A DNA stretch of 64,000 bases from DATJKD01 sp963834855 (lineage in GTDB: Bacteria > Pseudomonadota > Gammaproteobacteria > Steroidobacterales > Steroidobacteraceae), in NCBI GenBank assembly GCA_963834855.1, contig CAWIDH010000021.1, forward strand, positions 1 through 64,000, read 5' to 3'. Position 1 is the first letter of the stretch. Every line of letters starts with the position of its first letter. The notes below the pieces were generated by a model. That model worked only from the letters and a program-made list of their open reading frames with translations. It was not told the origin of the DNA and ran no database searches. Of this stretch, positions 35,462 to 46,363 are shown piece by piece. Both the position numbers and the translations under genes were made by a program.

Positions 35462-36597
35462 GATCGGCATCCTCGGATGTGGAAAGATTGCTGACTCGCA
35501 CGCGTCCCAGATTCAGAGGATCAAGGGATGTGAGATCGTGGAGTGTGCGACCAGGAGCCACTAATGGCACGTCAGTTGTACGAGCGGTTTCCCGTCAAGC
35601 GGTACTTCAGCGAGGTAATCGAGTTCCTGAGTGAAGCGAGACCCGACGTCGTGCACATCACCACACCACCGGCGAGCCACTTTGAAATCGCAAAGGTTTG
35701 CCTGGAGTGGGGATGTCACGTTTACGTGGAGAAGCCGTTTGCCTTGAATGCCGGCGAGGCACGTGCTCTCGTAGCGCTGGCCAATGAATCGGCAGCTGAA
35801 CCTGACGGCAGGACATGATGATCAGTTCAGCAACGTGGCCCAGGCGCATGCGCGAGCTGATCCGGAGCGGCTATCTCGGCGGGGCTCCGGTACACATGGA
35901 GAGTACCTTCTGTTACGAGCTCGGGCAGACGTACGCGCGTGCGCTGTTTAGCGACAGGCAGCATTGGATTCGCCAATTGCCGGGTAAGCTCCTTGCACAA
36001 CATTATCAGCCACGGCATTGCGCGAGTTGCAGAAGATTCTCGACCAGCGAGTCGCCCGATGTAGTCGCGTATGGCTTCACGAGCCCGTTTCTCCGGAGCG
36101 TCGGAGAAACCGAGATCGTCGATGAATTGAGAGTGATCATTGCTGACGAGGGGCGCTGCACGGCGTACTTCACGTTCTCATCGCAGATGCGACCCCTGAT
36201 GCACCAGTTTTCTGTGTACGGCCCCACGAATGGTTCTGCTGCTCGACCAGGACCACGAAATTCTGCTGAAGTTGCGAGGGACAAGCTTCAAGAGCTACTT
36301 GGAAAAGCTCCTTCCTCCCGCCATCTTCGCCCGACAGCATCTCGCGAGTCTTGCGCTAATGCACGGGCCTTCCTTGGAAACGACTTTCATGCGAAGGCCG
36401 GCATGTATCACCTCATCCAGTCCTTCTACCGGTCGATAACAGAGGGTACACCCGTGCCGATCCCGTACCGGGAAATCGTGCTGACCGCGACGATCATGGA
36501 TCGCATCTTCAAGCAACTCGAGCTTGGTCACGAGCAATTTGAGGAGCGGTTCGTACAAGCTCCGTGCGAAACCACACACGCCCGGCCGAGCGTATGA
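35454..36597 (+). CDS. Gfo/Idh/MocA oxidoreductase
   Basis: About 380 residues. MLKIGILGCGKIADSHASQI is the NAD-binding start, PDVVHITTPPASHFEIAK follows, and HVYVEKPFALNAGEAR has the EKP motif; HDDQFSNVAQRMRELI is the substrate-domain entry. It is longer and more divergent than the WlbA-like genes at 17438 and 24082. Frames break near 35555, 35800, 35995 and 36240. Its TGA overlaps the ATG of the next gene (ATGA at 36594-36597), so the two are probably made together. Confidence 0.83.
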
Positions 36598-37788
36598 GGC
36601 GGGACGATCGGACCGATCCGGCAGCAGCGCCGTCGAAGGAGTGGATCGGGCAACAGCTACATGTAGAGAGGCAACCGTTGATGACCGGAATCAGACAGCT
36701 GGAAGCTGGCTACACGTCGGAGGTGGATTCCGTCGACGAGAAAAGTATGGTATCAGGTAGCTGGAGACGTTCGAGGACGAGGAGCATTATCAGACGTGGT
36801 CTTACGGCGTAGTCACCTCTGGGCGCCGCAATATCAGTCACCTGGTATTGAAGAGGGACGGTAGCTGTCGTGGCAATTGCGCAGGCGAGAATCGCAAGCG
36901 TACCGGGCATCAAGGTCGGAATTGCCTACTTCCGCTGGGGGCCGCTCTGGCGGCGTCGTGGTTGTCAGGACGAATCAGGGGATTTCCGGCAGGCCGTTCG
37001 AGCTATTCGCAATGAGTTTGCTTGCAAGCGTGGGCTCGTCGTCAGGCTGTTGCCGCACCTGTTTGATGGCGATCCGGAGACCTATTCGACGATCCTTGCC
37101 GCCGAGGGCTTTGGGCAAGTTGGGCCGGATACGCGAAGTCGCACCATACTCATGGACCTGGGGTGCGTCGGTCGAGCAGTTGCGCAACGGGATGGCGCCT
37201 CATTGGAGACGTGAACTGAAGGTCGCCGAGAAAAGAGGGCTGGAGATCTGGAGGGGGTTGCAGACGAATGTTCGAAGCGGCGGTCAAATCCACAAGGAGA
37301 TGGTGGCGCGAAAGAAGTTTGCAGAAGGGAGCGACATCAACGCGTTCAAGAGAATGCAGGCGCAGTTGCCCGACACACCTAAAAGATGAGGGTGATGGTT
37401 TGCAGATCTGGCGGCGGGACCATATGTGCCGGTGTGATCTGCAGTGCAATTGGCAGAGCTGCGATCTATCTCTTTGGTGCGACCAGTAATGCCAGGACTG
37501 AAATCCAACGGGTCCTATCTTCTGCATTGGCGACTGGTCGAACAGCTCAAAGACGGAAGGGCGGAGGAGTCTATGACTTGAACGGCATCAACCCGGTCAA
37601 GAACCGCAGGCACCTACAAGTTCAAGAGTGATTTGGCGGGAGAAAATGGCAGGGACGTACGTTCGCTCGGGCGGTTTGAATCGCACGCGAGTCCTCGGTG
37701 GGCCGTCGGACTCGTGAGGATTGGGAGAGCGTGCAAGGTCCTTGTACCGGGGACGCTAGCATTGGGCAAGTCGCGTTACGCGTCTTGA
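36594..37788 (+). CDS. FemAB-like GNAT-fold transferase
   Basis: About 395 residues after repair. Recognisable segments are EKVWYQVLETFEDEEHYQTW near the N terminus, KVGIAYFRWGPLWRRRG, WRRELKVAEKRGLEIWRG and, near the C terminus, YLLHWRLVEQLKDGRAEVYD and NGINPVKNPGTYKFK. This is the pattern of FemAB-type proteins (tandem GNAT folds) that occur in capsule and exosortase-type polysaccharide clusters; some are annotated as XrtA-associated FemAB. They may attach an amino acid or acyl group to a sugar. Many indels. A second GNAT-like gene follows. Confidence 0.75.
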
Positions 37789-37863
37789 ATCTGTTGCTGC
37801 GACTTGGCAAAGTCGTGGAGCGGGGTAACGGTGACCCCATGGCTGGGACGACACGGTGTAGCA

Positions 37864-37889
37864 GCGGCCGCGCGGGGGTTGGCGGCCGC
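37864..37889. other. Two 8-bp GCGGCCGC palindromes able to pair as a hairpin
   Basis: GCGGCCGC occurs at 37864-37871 and again at 37882-37889, separated by ten bases (GCGGGGGTTG). Being palindromic, the two copies can pair with each other as an 8-bp GC stem. The site lies between the FemAB-like stop and the GTG of the next gene; it could be an intercistronic processing or termination hairpin, but no T-run follows. Confidence 0.35.
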
Positions 37890-37925
37890 GCGGTGTGCCA
37901 CCATTACAGCGGGGAGTAAGGCAAC

Positions 37926-38811
37926 GTGATAGTGCGGAATACCGAGATACTGGTGCGTGGACGGGTTGATTAGGATTGCCGCCCCGGAACTTGGACGAAT
38001 ACGAGCGCTTGAGTGACCCAGAGGGTCTATCGGGGATCTGCGCGACGCGGAACGAAGGATCGACCTGTTCACGTTCATGCAGGCATTGCCGGAAACGGCG
38101 CCGAAGTATTCGTACTACTTCGAGTGGACAACCTGGCAGTCCTTCCCGTATCAACATTCGACCACTGGTGGCCTAACGAAGATCCGGTCCGAAGCGCGGA
38201 ATAGGGCCCGGCAAGCCCAAAAAAAGGGCGTTACGATTTTGTGAGCTGCCATTCGATGACTCCCTTGTGAAAGGAATCTCGGAGATCTACAACGAAAGTC
38301 CTGTGCGTCAGGGGAAGCCAAATCTGCATTACCGGAAGGACCTCGAGACGGTGCAAACGGGAGGAGGCGACGTTCCTTGATCGGAGCACGTTCATCGGGG
38401 CGATATTCCAAGGCAAACTCATCGGCTTTGTGAAGCTGGTTCGTGACGAAGACCGCACGCAAGCCAACCTCATGAACATTGTCGCGATGATCGGCCAGCG
38501 AGACAAAGCCCCGACAAACGGGCTCATTGCGGAATCAGTGCGGTGGTGCGCCGAGAGGCAGATCGCCTATCTCAGCTATCAGAAGTTCACGTACGGCAAG
38601 AAGAAACCCTGACAACTTGACGAACTTCAAGGAGGTAAATGGGTTTCAGCGCGTCAACCTACCTCGGTACTATGTTCCGCTAACTGCGCTGGGTCGAGTC
38701 GCCCTAACGATGGGACTGCAGCACAGGATCGTCGAACATCTGCCAGAGGCTCTACTTACCAGGCTTAGAGAGTTGAGGAGTGAGTGGTATGGCCGCACCG
38801 CACGCGGCTAG
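37926..38811 (+). CDS. GNAT-like transferase of polysaccharide clusters
   Basis: About 295 residues. It begins VIVRNTEILVRGR from GTG 37926 (GGGGAG upstream), then LFTFMQALPETAPKYSYYFEW, KKGVTI and EATFLDRSTFIGAIFQGKLI, and ends with a GNAT-type core: NIVAMIGQRDKAPTNGLIAE, RQIAYLSYQKFTYGKK, VNGFQRVNLPRYYVPLT. I recognise this only as a family of unknown function in exopolysaccharide operons; the layout of the last 130 residues fits acyl-CoA or aminoacyl transferases. Indels lie near 37975, 38060, 38120, 38190, 38240, 38360 and 38608. Confidence 0.65.
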
Positions 38812-38958
38812 TGTCGACCCATTGTCATTTTTGATGGCGCAGGGAAACCGAGATCGAAAAAGGCAGCAAGCTCGGTGCGCAAGGGGGCAGTCGGCAAATG
38901 AACGGTAAGAAAAAACGAAGGGTCACGAAGTGTATCCGGATGGTCAAGGTGAATCTGA

Positions 38959-39879
38959 ATGAGCTCCTTCATTGACATGGCGTTAACACGCCTTGTTCAA
39001 GTGCCCGGGTGTACGCAGATTGTGGACTCGATTCCCGTTTGAGATCAGTACCGAGCAGGGTCAGGTACGACATCTGGGATATAAGCCCCAATACGCCTTC
39101 GGTGTGTATAACGCCGGGACGCTGGCACGCAATCTAGGTTTGCCCGGGATCACGGCATTAGAGTTTGGGGTGGCAGGGGGCAATGGGCTCATTGCGCTTG
39201 AGCGCATTGCACGGGAAGTAGCCCGGCACCTGAGGATCGAGATAGCGGCTTACGGTTTCGACACCGGGGAAGGGATGCCGGATCCGACCGACTACCGCGA
39301 TCTGCCGTACGTATGGAGCCGCGGCTACTACAGCATGGATCGCTTGGCGCTTGAATGCTCGACTCGACGAGCTGCTAAGCTCGTCATTGGTGATGTGGCG
39401 CAGACGGCCCAGCGGCCTTTGTACCCCCTTTTCCGATCGGCTTCGTCGCGTTCGATTTGGACTACTACAGTTCGACCAAGAGCGCTCTACGTGTGTTCAA
39501 GTCGCAACACCTGCCGCGAGTTTACTGCTACTTCGATGACACAATTTGGCCAGGAGCTGCTTGCCACAATGATTACACGGGCGAGTTGTGTGCCATTCGG
39601 GAGTTCAATATGGAGGAACCAGGGGCGAAGCTCTGTCAGATTCACGGCTTGAGCCAAACCCAGCCGCGCAAGGCTGCGTGGAACGAAGGCACCTATGTCC
39701 TCCACGACTTCAAGCAGCGAGCTATATTGCATGAATCTGACGCCCTCCGAGCATCGTCAGTTGCCGTTGGAAGGGACAGTCTGAAAGCTAACGCGCTAAA
39801 TCGCCGCGACGGGGGGCAGCGATCGCCCCCAATGCGGCGGCACTGCCATCCTTGCCGCCTAATGACGCTCGAGAACTAG
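38959..39879 (+). CDS. SAM-dependent methyltransferase-like protein
   Basis: About 305 residues. The segment ITALEFGVAGGNGLIALERI looks like the SAM-binding glycine loop, YGFDTGEGMPDPTDYRDLPY resembles the acidic loop of TylF-type sugar O-methyltransferases, and FVAFDLDYYSSTKSAL holds a metal-binding-like Asp pair. No confirmed substrate. ATG 38959 begins MSSFIDMALTRL; indels near 38990, 39355 and 39410 break the frame. It sits nine bases before the asparagine-synthase-like gene. The last 40 codons are low-complexity and the true end could be earlier. Confidence 0.62.
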
Positions 39880-39887
39880 GCTCCACA

Positions 39888-41711
39888 ATGCCCGGTATTG
39901 TTGGACTGCTGACCGAATTGCCTCGTGAGGCGGCGGAGCCGCAACTCCTGCGAATGGTCGAGTCGCTTCGACATGAGGACTTCTATGTAACTGGCACCTG
40001 GATTGACGAGTCGTTGGGGGTATTTGTCGGTTGGACTGAGCGCGGACCCTTGCCCACAGATAGGAGATCACTGCGGAGCCTACACCACGATGTCAGCCTG
40101 GTCTTTTCAGGGGAGGAATATCAGGATTTTCGACCAACTGTCCCGTGCGGACCATTACACCGGGGAAAAGATGGGGAACCTGAATGCCTGGTGAGGCGTT
40201 ATGAAACTGAAGACTCGTTTCCCGCTAGCCTGAACGGAAGGTTTCACGGACTTGTTTCAGACGGCCGACGTGGCACGGCGACGTTGTTCAACGACCGCTA
40301 TGGAATGCATCGTATCTACTTTCATCAGTCGGCGGAGGCGTTTTATTTTGCGGCGGAAGCCAAGGCGATCCTCCGAGTGCGCCCCGAGCTGCGGTGCATC
40401 AATCCACGGTCCTTGGGAGAATTGGTCGCATGCGGCTGTGTGTTGAATGACAGTACGCTGTTCGAGGGAATACGAGTCCTGCCAGCAGGTTCACGCTGGG
40501 TCTTTCGCCGCGGGCGGCTTGCGTGACATAGGCAGCTACTTCGAGCCGAAGGAATGGGAAGAACAATCGCCTCTGGACGGCCGTACGTTCTATGATGAAT
40601 TGCGCGGCTCCTTCTCACGACGCCTGTTCGGATACTTCAACGGGCACGAACGAGTCGGCATGTCGCTCACTGGGGGGCTCGACAGTCGAATCATCATGGC
40701 CTGGCAGCAGAGCTCCCCCTGGCTCGCTTCCCTGTTACTCGTTTGGGGGTCCACTGCGTGACTGTCAAGATGTTCTATTGGCGCGAAAGGTCGCTGAAGC
40801 TTGTCGGCAACCGCATGAGGTCATTCGGGTCGGGAAGGAATTTCTTTCGCGATTCGATCGCTACGCGGAACGGACCGTATACTTGACTGATGGGTGCACC
40901 AGCGTAGCCAATGCGGCAGACCTTTACGTCAACGAGCAGGCGCGGCAAATCGCGCCCGTGCGGATGACCGGTAATTACGGCGGCGAGGTACTGCGACGGG
41001 TGCGCGCCTTCAAGCCCGTAGAGCCGCTCCGTCAATTGTTTAATCAGGGTCTGCTGTCCCACATCGGTCGGGCGCACAAGACATATGCGGAACTGATCGC
41101 ATGCCATCCGCTTACGTTTGCAGCCTTCCGTCAAGCTCCTTGGCATCACCATGGACTGCTTGCACTCGAGCAGAGCCAGGTGACCCTGCGCTCCCCGTAT
41201 CTTGACAATGAACTCGTGCGGTTGCTCTACCGCGGACCCGAGGCAGCGATTTTCGAGCGAAGCTATCAGCCTGCGGCTGGTCGCCGATGGGAATTCGGCG
41301 CTGGCCCGGATCCGGACGGACCGCGGTCTTGGCGGTGTGGGCGCGCCTATTGCTTCCCGCTTGTTCCAGCAAATCTTGCAATTTTCTGCCAAAGCAGAGT
41401 ACGCGTACGGCGACGGGATGCCACAGAGCCTCGCGCGGTTCAACTACCATCTCTCACCACTTCGCCTCGACCAACTGTTCCTCGGACGAAACAAGTTCAC
41501 GCATTTTCGCATCTGGTACCAAGATGCCCTCTCTGAGTACGTCCGTCAGGTGCTGCTCGATCCGAAAACCCTAAGTCGTCCTTACATTGATCGGCGCACG
41601 GTTGAACTAGTGGTGAATGGTCACCTCAAGGGCAATCGGAACTATACCTCCGAGATACATCAACTGTTGACACTTGAGCTCATCCACCGTCTTCTAGTCG
41701 ATCGAAGCTGA
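39888..41711 (+). CDS. Asparagine-synthase-like protein lacking the catalytic N-terminal cysteine
   Basis: About 607 residues after repair. The N-terminal Ntn-type domain starts MPGIVGLLTEL, where glutaminase-active homologues start MCGI; codon 2 is CCC. FNDRYGMHRIYFHQSAEAFY is the conserved core of that domain. The C-terminal ATP-pyrophosphatase domain has the P-loop SLTGGLDSRIIMAW. Without Cys2 it probably cannot use glutamine and may use ammonia or another amine to amidate a sugar acid or act as a ligase. Indels near 40045, 40160, 40195, 40520, 40725, 41270 and 41295. Related proteins occur in exosortase-type clusters. Confidence 0.82.
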
Positions 41712-41752
41712 AACCTAACACTACCTTGCAGACTAGATTGGGAGCGCTTTGA

Positions 41753-43243
41753 GTGTCCCCGACCACTGCCAGTATTGTCTTTGCCATCGGAATCTTCGTT
41801 CTCTTCTTGCTCGATCGAAACGAGAAGGAGCGCGCGTCGCTAGCTATTTGGATTCCGGTCGTGTGGCTATCAATTGGCGGCTCCAGAATGGTAAGCCAGT
41901 GGCTGCAGATTGCGCCGGCGACATCAGCTGATCAGCTTATTGAAGGAAGCCCACTCGATCGAAGCATCCTTATGGGGCTTATGGCACTGGGGATATATGT
42001 GCTCGTTCAGCGCAGGCGAGCCGTTGCGCGGATTCTGCGAGGCAATCTGCTCGTCGTGGTGTTCCTGGCCTATTGCGCGCTTAGCACAGCGTGGTCGGAT
42101 TATCCCCTTGTCGCTCTAAAGCGATGGTTCAAGACCTGCGGCGACATCGTAATGGTAATGCTCGTTCTCACTGACCCCAATCCCGCGGAAGCAATGAAGC
42201 GCGTGTTCGCGCGTTTTGGATTCCTTCTGATCCCTACATCAATCCTGCTGATCAAGTACTACCCCGAGCTTGGCCGCGGCTACGCAAACTACACGTGGGA
42301 GCCTGTGGTCATGGGCGTCACCACGGGAAAGAACCTGCTTGGGATGATCTGCATGATCAGTGGGGCTGGAGCATTGTGGCGCTTGTTGCACGAAATCCGC
42401 TCGAATAGGCGCGGCCGCGTGACCGGGCCTGTAGTCGCTCAGTGTGTGCTTCTGGCAATGGTCATATGGTTGTTCTGGCAGGCGGACTCGATGACGTCAC
42501 TGTTATGTTTCTTGCTTGCCGGCGTCTTCATGGTGTTGGGCACTCTGACGCGGCTAATTGAACGACCGTTTCGTATGCATGTCCTCGTTGTGTTGGCCCT
42601 TGGTGTCGCGGCATCTGTCCTATTTCTGAATGTGGGTGGGAGCTTTCTGAGCTCGGTCGGGAGAGACCCTAGCTTGACTGGTCGTACGGACGTGTGGGAG
42701 GCCGCACTTCGGTTCGCCGATGATCCTGTTCTCGGTACGGGTTATGAGAGCTTCTGGCTTGGCGAGCGACTCGAGAAGATTTGGGCCATCTTCTGGTGGC
42801 GCCCGAACGAGGCTCATAACGGGTACCTAGAGGTGTACTTGAACCTGGGATGGACTGGTGTACTGCTATTCGGGCTTGTCCTGCTTTCCGGCTACCGCCA
42901 CATAATAGCTTCGCTGAAGCAGGACCGAGATGTGGGTGCGTTGCGACTCGGTTTCTTTGTCGCCATTGTCGCCTACAATTTTACGGAAGCCGTGGTTCGA
43001 GGATTTCAACCATTGTGGGTCTTGTTCCTGCTCATGATAATGGTGATTAGCACAGAGGCACACCAACCTCAGCCCGCGTGGCGGCCTGTTACGGCTTACC
43101 GTGTCCCTCGGTCGAGGACGATGGCCTTGCGGGAAAGGTCTCTCCGCAAGACACATCAACGTGAACAGTCTAAGAAAGTGAAGTTGACTCGGCCACGTGG
43201 CGCCGCTCATTCGTCGGGGCGAGTGGCTAAGCCGCGAGTCTAG
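41753..43243 (+). CDS. O-antigen polymerase/ligase-family protein (Wzy-like)
   Basis: 496 residues in one unbroken frame from GTG 41753. About eleven hydrophobic segments alternate with short loops; the large periplasmic loop carries GRDPSLTGRTDVWEAALRFA, GTGYESFW and EAHNGYLEVYLNLGWTG, the signature of the Wzy_C/O-antigen ligase family. It joins repeat units at the outer face of the inner membrane, or ligates polymer to an acceptor. The C-terminal 60 residues are basic and cytoplasmic (RERSLRKTHQREQSKKVK). Confidence 0.92.
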   Translation: MSPTTASIVFAIGIFVLFLLDRNEKERASLAIWIPVVWLSIGGSRMVSQWLQIAPATSADQLIEGSPLDRSILMGLMALGIYVLVQRRRAVARILRGNLLVVVFLAYCALSTAWSDYPLVALKRWFKTCGDIVMVMLVLTDPNPAEAMKRVFARFGFLLIPTSILLIKYYPELGRGYANYTWEPVVMGVTTGKNLLGMICMISGAGALWRLLHEIRSNRRGRVTGPVVAQCVLLAMVIWLFWQADSMTSLLCFLLAGVFMVLGTLTRLIERPFRMHVLVVLALGVAASVLFLNVGGSFLSSVGRDPSLTGRTDVWEAALRFADDPVLGTGYESFWLGERLEKIWAIFWWRPNEAHNGYLEVYLNLGWTGVLLFGLVLLSGYRHIIASLKQDRDVGALRLGFFVAIVAYNFTEAVVRGFQPLWVLFLLMIMVISTEAHQPQPAWRPVTAYRVPRSRTMALRERSLRKTHQREQSKKVKLTRPRGAAHSSGRVAKPRV

Positions 43244-43497
43244 TGTGGCGGTGATCATGCGCCCACGCGGATGATCCGTGTGGACGTCCGTCACGTGGCG
43301 ACTCCAAAACGCGACACAGTTCACTTGCTTGACCTAAGCGTCTTGACTAGCCTATGCCGTCACAAGGCGCGGGACCACGACTTGAGTGTTATCCCGGCAG
43401 GTTACAGGTTGATGCCGAACGAGTTCCCGAACTCGTAGGCGCAAGCAAACTCTGCTACGAAAGTTTCGCGCATCCCGTGACAAGACAGGACATTGCC
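43244..43497. other. Intergenic region before the beta-helix gene
   Basis: No gene recognised. A separate promoter for the secreted protein at 43498 could lie here, but no site is clear enough to call. Confidence 0.4.
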
Positions 43498-45379
43498 ATG
43501 CACGCATTTCGGTTAGCGCTCGCAATTCTGATCGTTTGGTCTGCCCCAGTAGAGGCCGCGTTGTGGTCAGGAATAATTGACCCAGAGAGAGCTGCGGATT
43601 GGCGTAATGCGGGAGTAGCAGGGGGTATCCCCAATCGCACGGCAATTTGCCAAACGCTCAGTCCGGGAGCAAGCGCGGCACAGATCAACAGCGCGATCGC
43701 CGCTTGCCCGGCAAACCAGGTTGTTTTCCTGAACGCTGGTACTTACAACTTGACGGCGGGGCTCATCTTCAACGGAAAGAGCAATGTCACTCTCAGGGGA
43801 GCAGGCCCTAATCAGACATTCCTGAAGTTCTCTGGAACGGTCGGATGCGTTGTCGGTGGCACGGACCTGTGTATCACGGATGGATACAGCCTCTATCCGC
43901 TAAATCCCGGCGGAAGCGCCAGCTGGTCCGCGGGATACTCGCAGGGTACGACGTCAGTCACATTGAGCAATACGAATGGTCTTGCTGTGGGCGACATAAT
44001 GGTGCTGGATCAACTGGACGACTCGAACACGGATACAGGAAACATCTGGATTTGCTCCACTCAGGATGTGTGCTCGTCCGAGGGTGACAGCGGCGTGCGG
44101 CGACCCGAACAGCGAGTCAGAGCCAGGTGGTCGTGGTGACGGGTGTGTAGCGGGTACGACCGTCACGTTCACGCCGGGCCTCTACATGCCGAACTGGCGA
44201 GCCGAGCCAGAAGTCCGGGCGCATGGTGGAGCGACAGGCGCGTCCGGTCGCAGCGGCGTCGGCATCGAGGATCTCTCGCTCGATCATTCCTCGAGCAGGC
44301 CCCAGATGTCCGGCATGTTCAAGTCACCAACGCACGGCACTGGTGGGTCAAGAACATTCGCTCGATCTTTGCGAATCGCGCGGCGGTCTGGGCCTACGGT
44401 GCTGACGCAGCGGCACGATTCGCGACAGCTACTTCTACGGCACCCTGGTCGGGGAATCGCAGAGCTACGGTATTGGAAACCGATATCTCGTCCGATCATC
44501 TGGTCGAGAACAACATCTTTCAGCACATCGCGATCGGGATGCCGGCCGGGGAGTCGGCCACCGGGCAACGTCTACGGCTACAACTTCTCCATCGACAATT
44601 TTTACGTGTCGGGCGGCAACACTGCGTGGATGCAGGCGTGCTGCTATCAGCACGCGGCGGGCCTGTCGTATGCACCTGTGGGAAGGCAACGACGGGCAGG
44701 GCTTGACGGCCGATCAGATCCACGGCACGTCGAACTTGGGCACGGCTGTTTCGCAATCGCTTTGCAGGGCTGGGAGCAAGGCAAGACGCAGCAGACCGAT
44801 GCAATACACATTTATTCATTCAATCGATACTTCAATATCATCGGAAATGTCCTTGGGACAGACGGGTTTCACACGACACTACGAAGCGTATCCAGCGTCA
44901 GCGACAACTTCTAGTGCGGGCACCGTTGAGCGAGCAAGTCCATCTACATGCTGGGCTGGTCTGCGAACGAGGAAAAGTACTCCACGATGCCGAACGACCT
45001 CCGTGTCAGGTCGACGATCATGCGCTGGGGAAACTACGATACGGTGAACGATGCGACTCGATGGCAGCCCTCCGAGGTTCCAAGCAGCGTTTCACCTTAT
45101 GGAAATCCGGTGCCCAGCAGCCAGGCCCTGCCTGATTCTTTCTACCTGACTGCGAAACCAGCGTGGTTTGGCAGCGTTCCCTGGCCCGCGATTGGACCTG
45201 ACGTGAGCGGCGGGAACCTTGCGGGCGTTGGCGGCCATGCTTACAAGATCCCGGCGCAGCTGTGCTTCGAGAACGTAATGCACGGCAGCTTTTCAAGCGG
45301 CCTCCTGAGCTTCAATGCAAAGAATTGCTATGCAGCAGGACCGTCTCCTCAGCCGCCAGAGGACCTTACAGTCCAGTAA
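43498..45379 (+). CDS. Secreted right-handed beta-helix protein (pectate-lyase-like fold)
   Basis: About 625 residues. The signal peptide is MHAFRLALAILIVWSAPVEA. The N-terminal cap contains CPANQVVFLNAGTYNLTAG and SNVTLRGAGPNQTFLKFSG, a typical start of polysaccharide-lyase-like beta-helices; later coils include GIEDLSLDHSSS, ARHWWVKNIRSIFAN, DHLVENNIFQHIA and NRYFNIIGNVLGT. The C terminus (RSTIMRWGNYDTVND, ending PPEDLTVQ) is conserved in related secreted proteins. It may cleave or shape the exported polysaccharide. Indels near 44095, 44310, 44410, 44550, 44670, 44910 and 44960 break it. Confidence 0.78.
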
Positions 45380-45456
45380 CGCTGCGTCGCAATTTGCCAG
45401 GGAACGCAGTCGAGCCAACCGGATCTGGACAGGGACCGCCAGCACTGTTGCGAGTG

Positions 45457-46219
45457 CTATCTGCGGTTGGTCTTGATCCTGGGCGGGCTCGTTAGGAGAG
45501 TGTCCAAAGCCTCCGCGAGAGGAAGGATCCGTGCGCCCGAGGCGGCGGCGTATCGCACAATCTCCTCAAAGAGATCGGGTGTGCACCCAAACTGTGTCGG
45601 GTGTGCTGCAGACGTCGTGGGTTGCAAAAATGAGCCAACCTTTGAGACTGCTGATTCTGATCAATTAGGTCTTTCATCGCTCGGATATTGCCTCGGGCCT
45701 GCTCCATGAAATAGGCCGAGAGGTAGTTGAGATCAGCCGAGCCGACGTTGATTTTTTGCCCACCGCCGCGGCAGCAGTCGAAGTGACGTCCCATGCGCCG
45801 CTTCGTCTGTGCCCGAGGCGGGCTTATTGGATAGGAAAAGGTCCTGAAAGCGGCGCCGGGTAGCAAGCTCTGCGAGCGCAACTCGGTTGTCGACTACCGA
45901 TTGCTCAAGGACCGCTGGCTTGGTTTCCCAGGAATCGCAGTGCGCAAAGGTGTGACATCCCAGCTCGTGTTCCTGGTCCAGCAGGACAGTCAAATCCTCG
46001 GGTCGAAAGATTGAACCGGTAGCGCGCCGTCGTCCCCATGAGACCAAAGGCAGCGAAGTAGGTACCTCGAAGTCCGAAGTGCCGAAGAATGGCACCTCCT
46101 TGGAGCAGCGCCGACTGAGGAAAGTCATCGAATGTGAACGAGATCAGCGGAACCTCCGGGTTTACGGGAATCGTGCGGCTGAACAGCGCGCCAGCAGTTG
46201 CTCCTCTGATAGCGGCCAT
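45457..46219 (-). CDS. Polysaccharide deacetylase (NodB-type)
   Basis: About 255 residues after repair. VPLISFTFDDFPQSALLQGG has the catalytic TFDD motif, HELGCHTFAHCDSWET the H-x(3)-H metal site, and WLIFATHDV and GCTPDLFEEIVRYAAASGA close the fold. Start ATG 46219 (MAAIRGATAG) is preferred; ATG 46333 would add a poorly conserved extension. Stop TAG is at 45457-45459. It ends the long minus-strand operon and converges with the beta-helix gene, 77 bases apart. Confidence 0.85.
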
Positions 46220-46363
46220 ATATGCGAGCTCGCCAGGTGAGAAAAGTTCACACGTGTGTCCTATCGCTGGTAGACGCACCGTTCGCAGACGTCGTCTTGC
46301 CGGTGTTCGCCTAGCGACTGCGAGAGTGTGCAAGATCGTTCAGATCAGCGTTCTCACTGTCGC

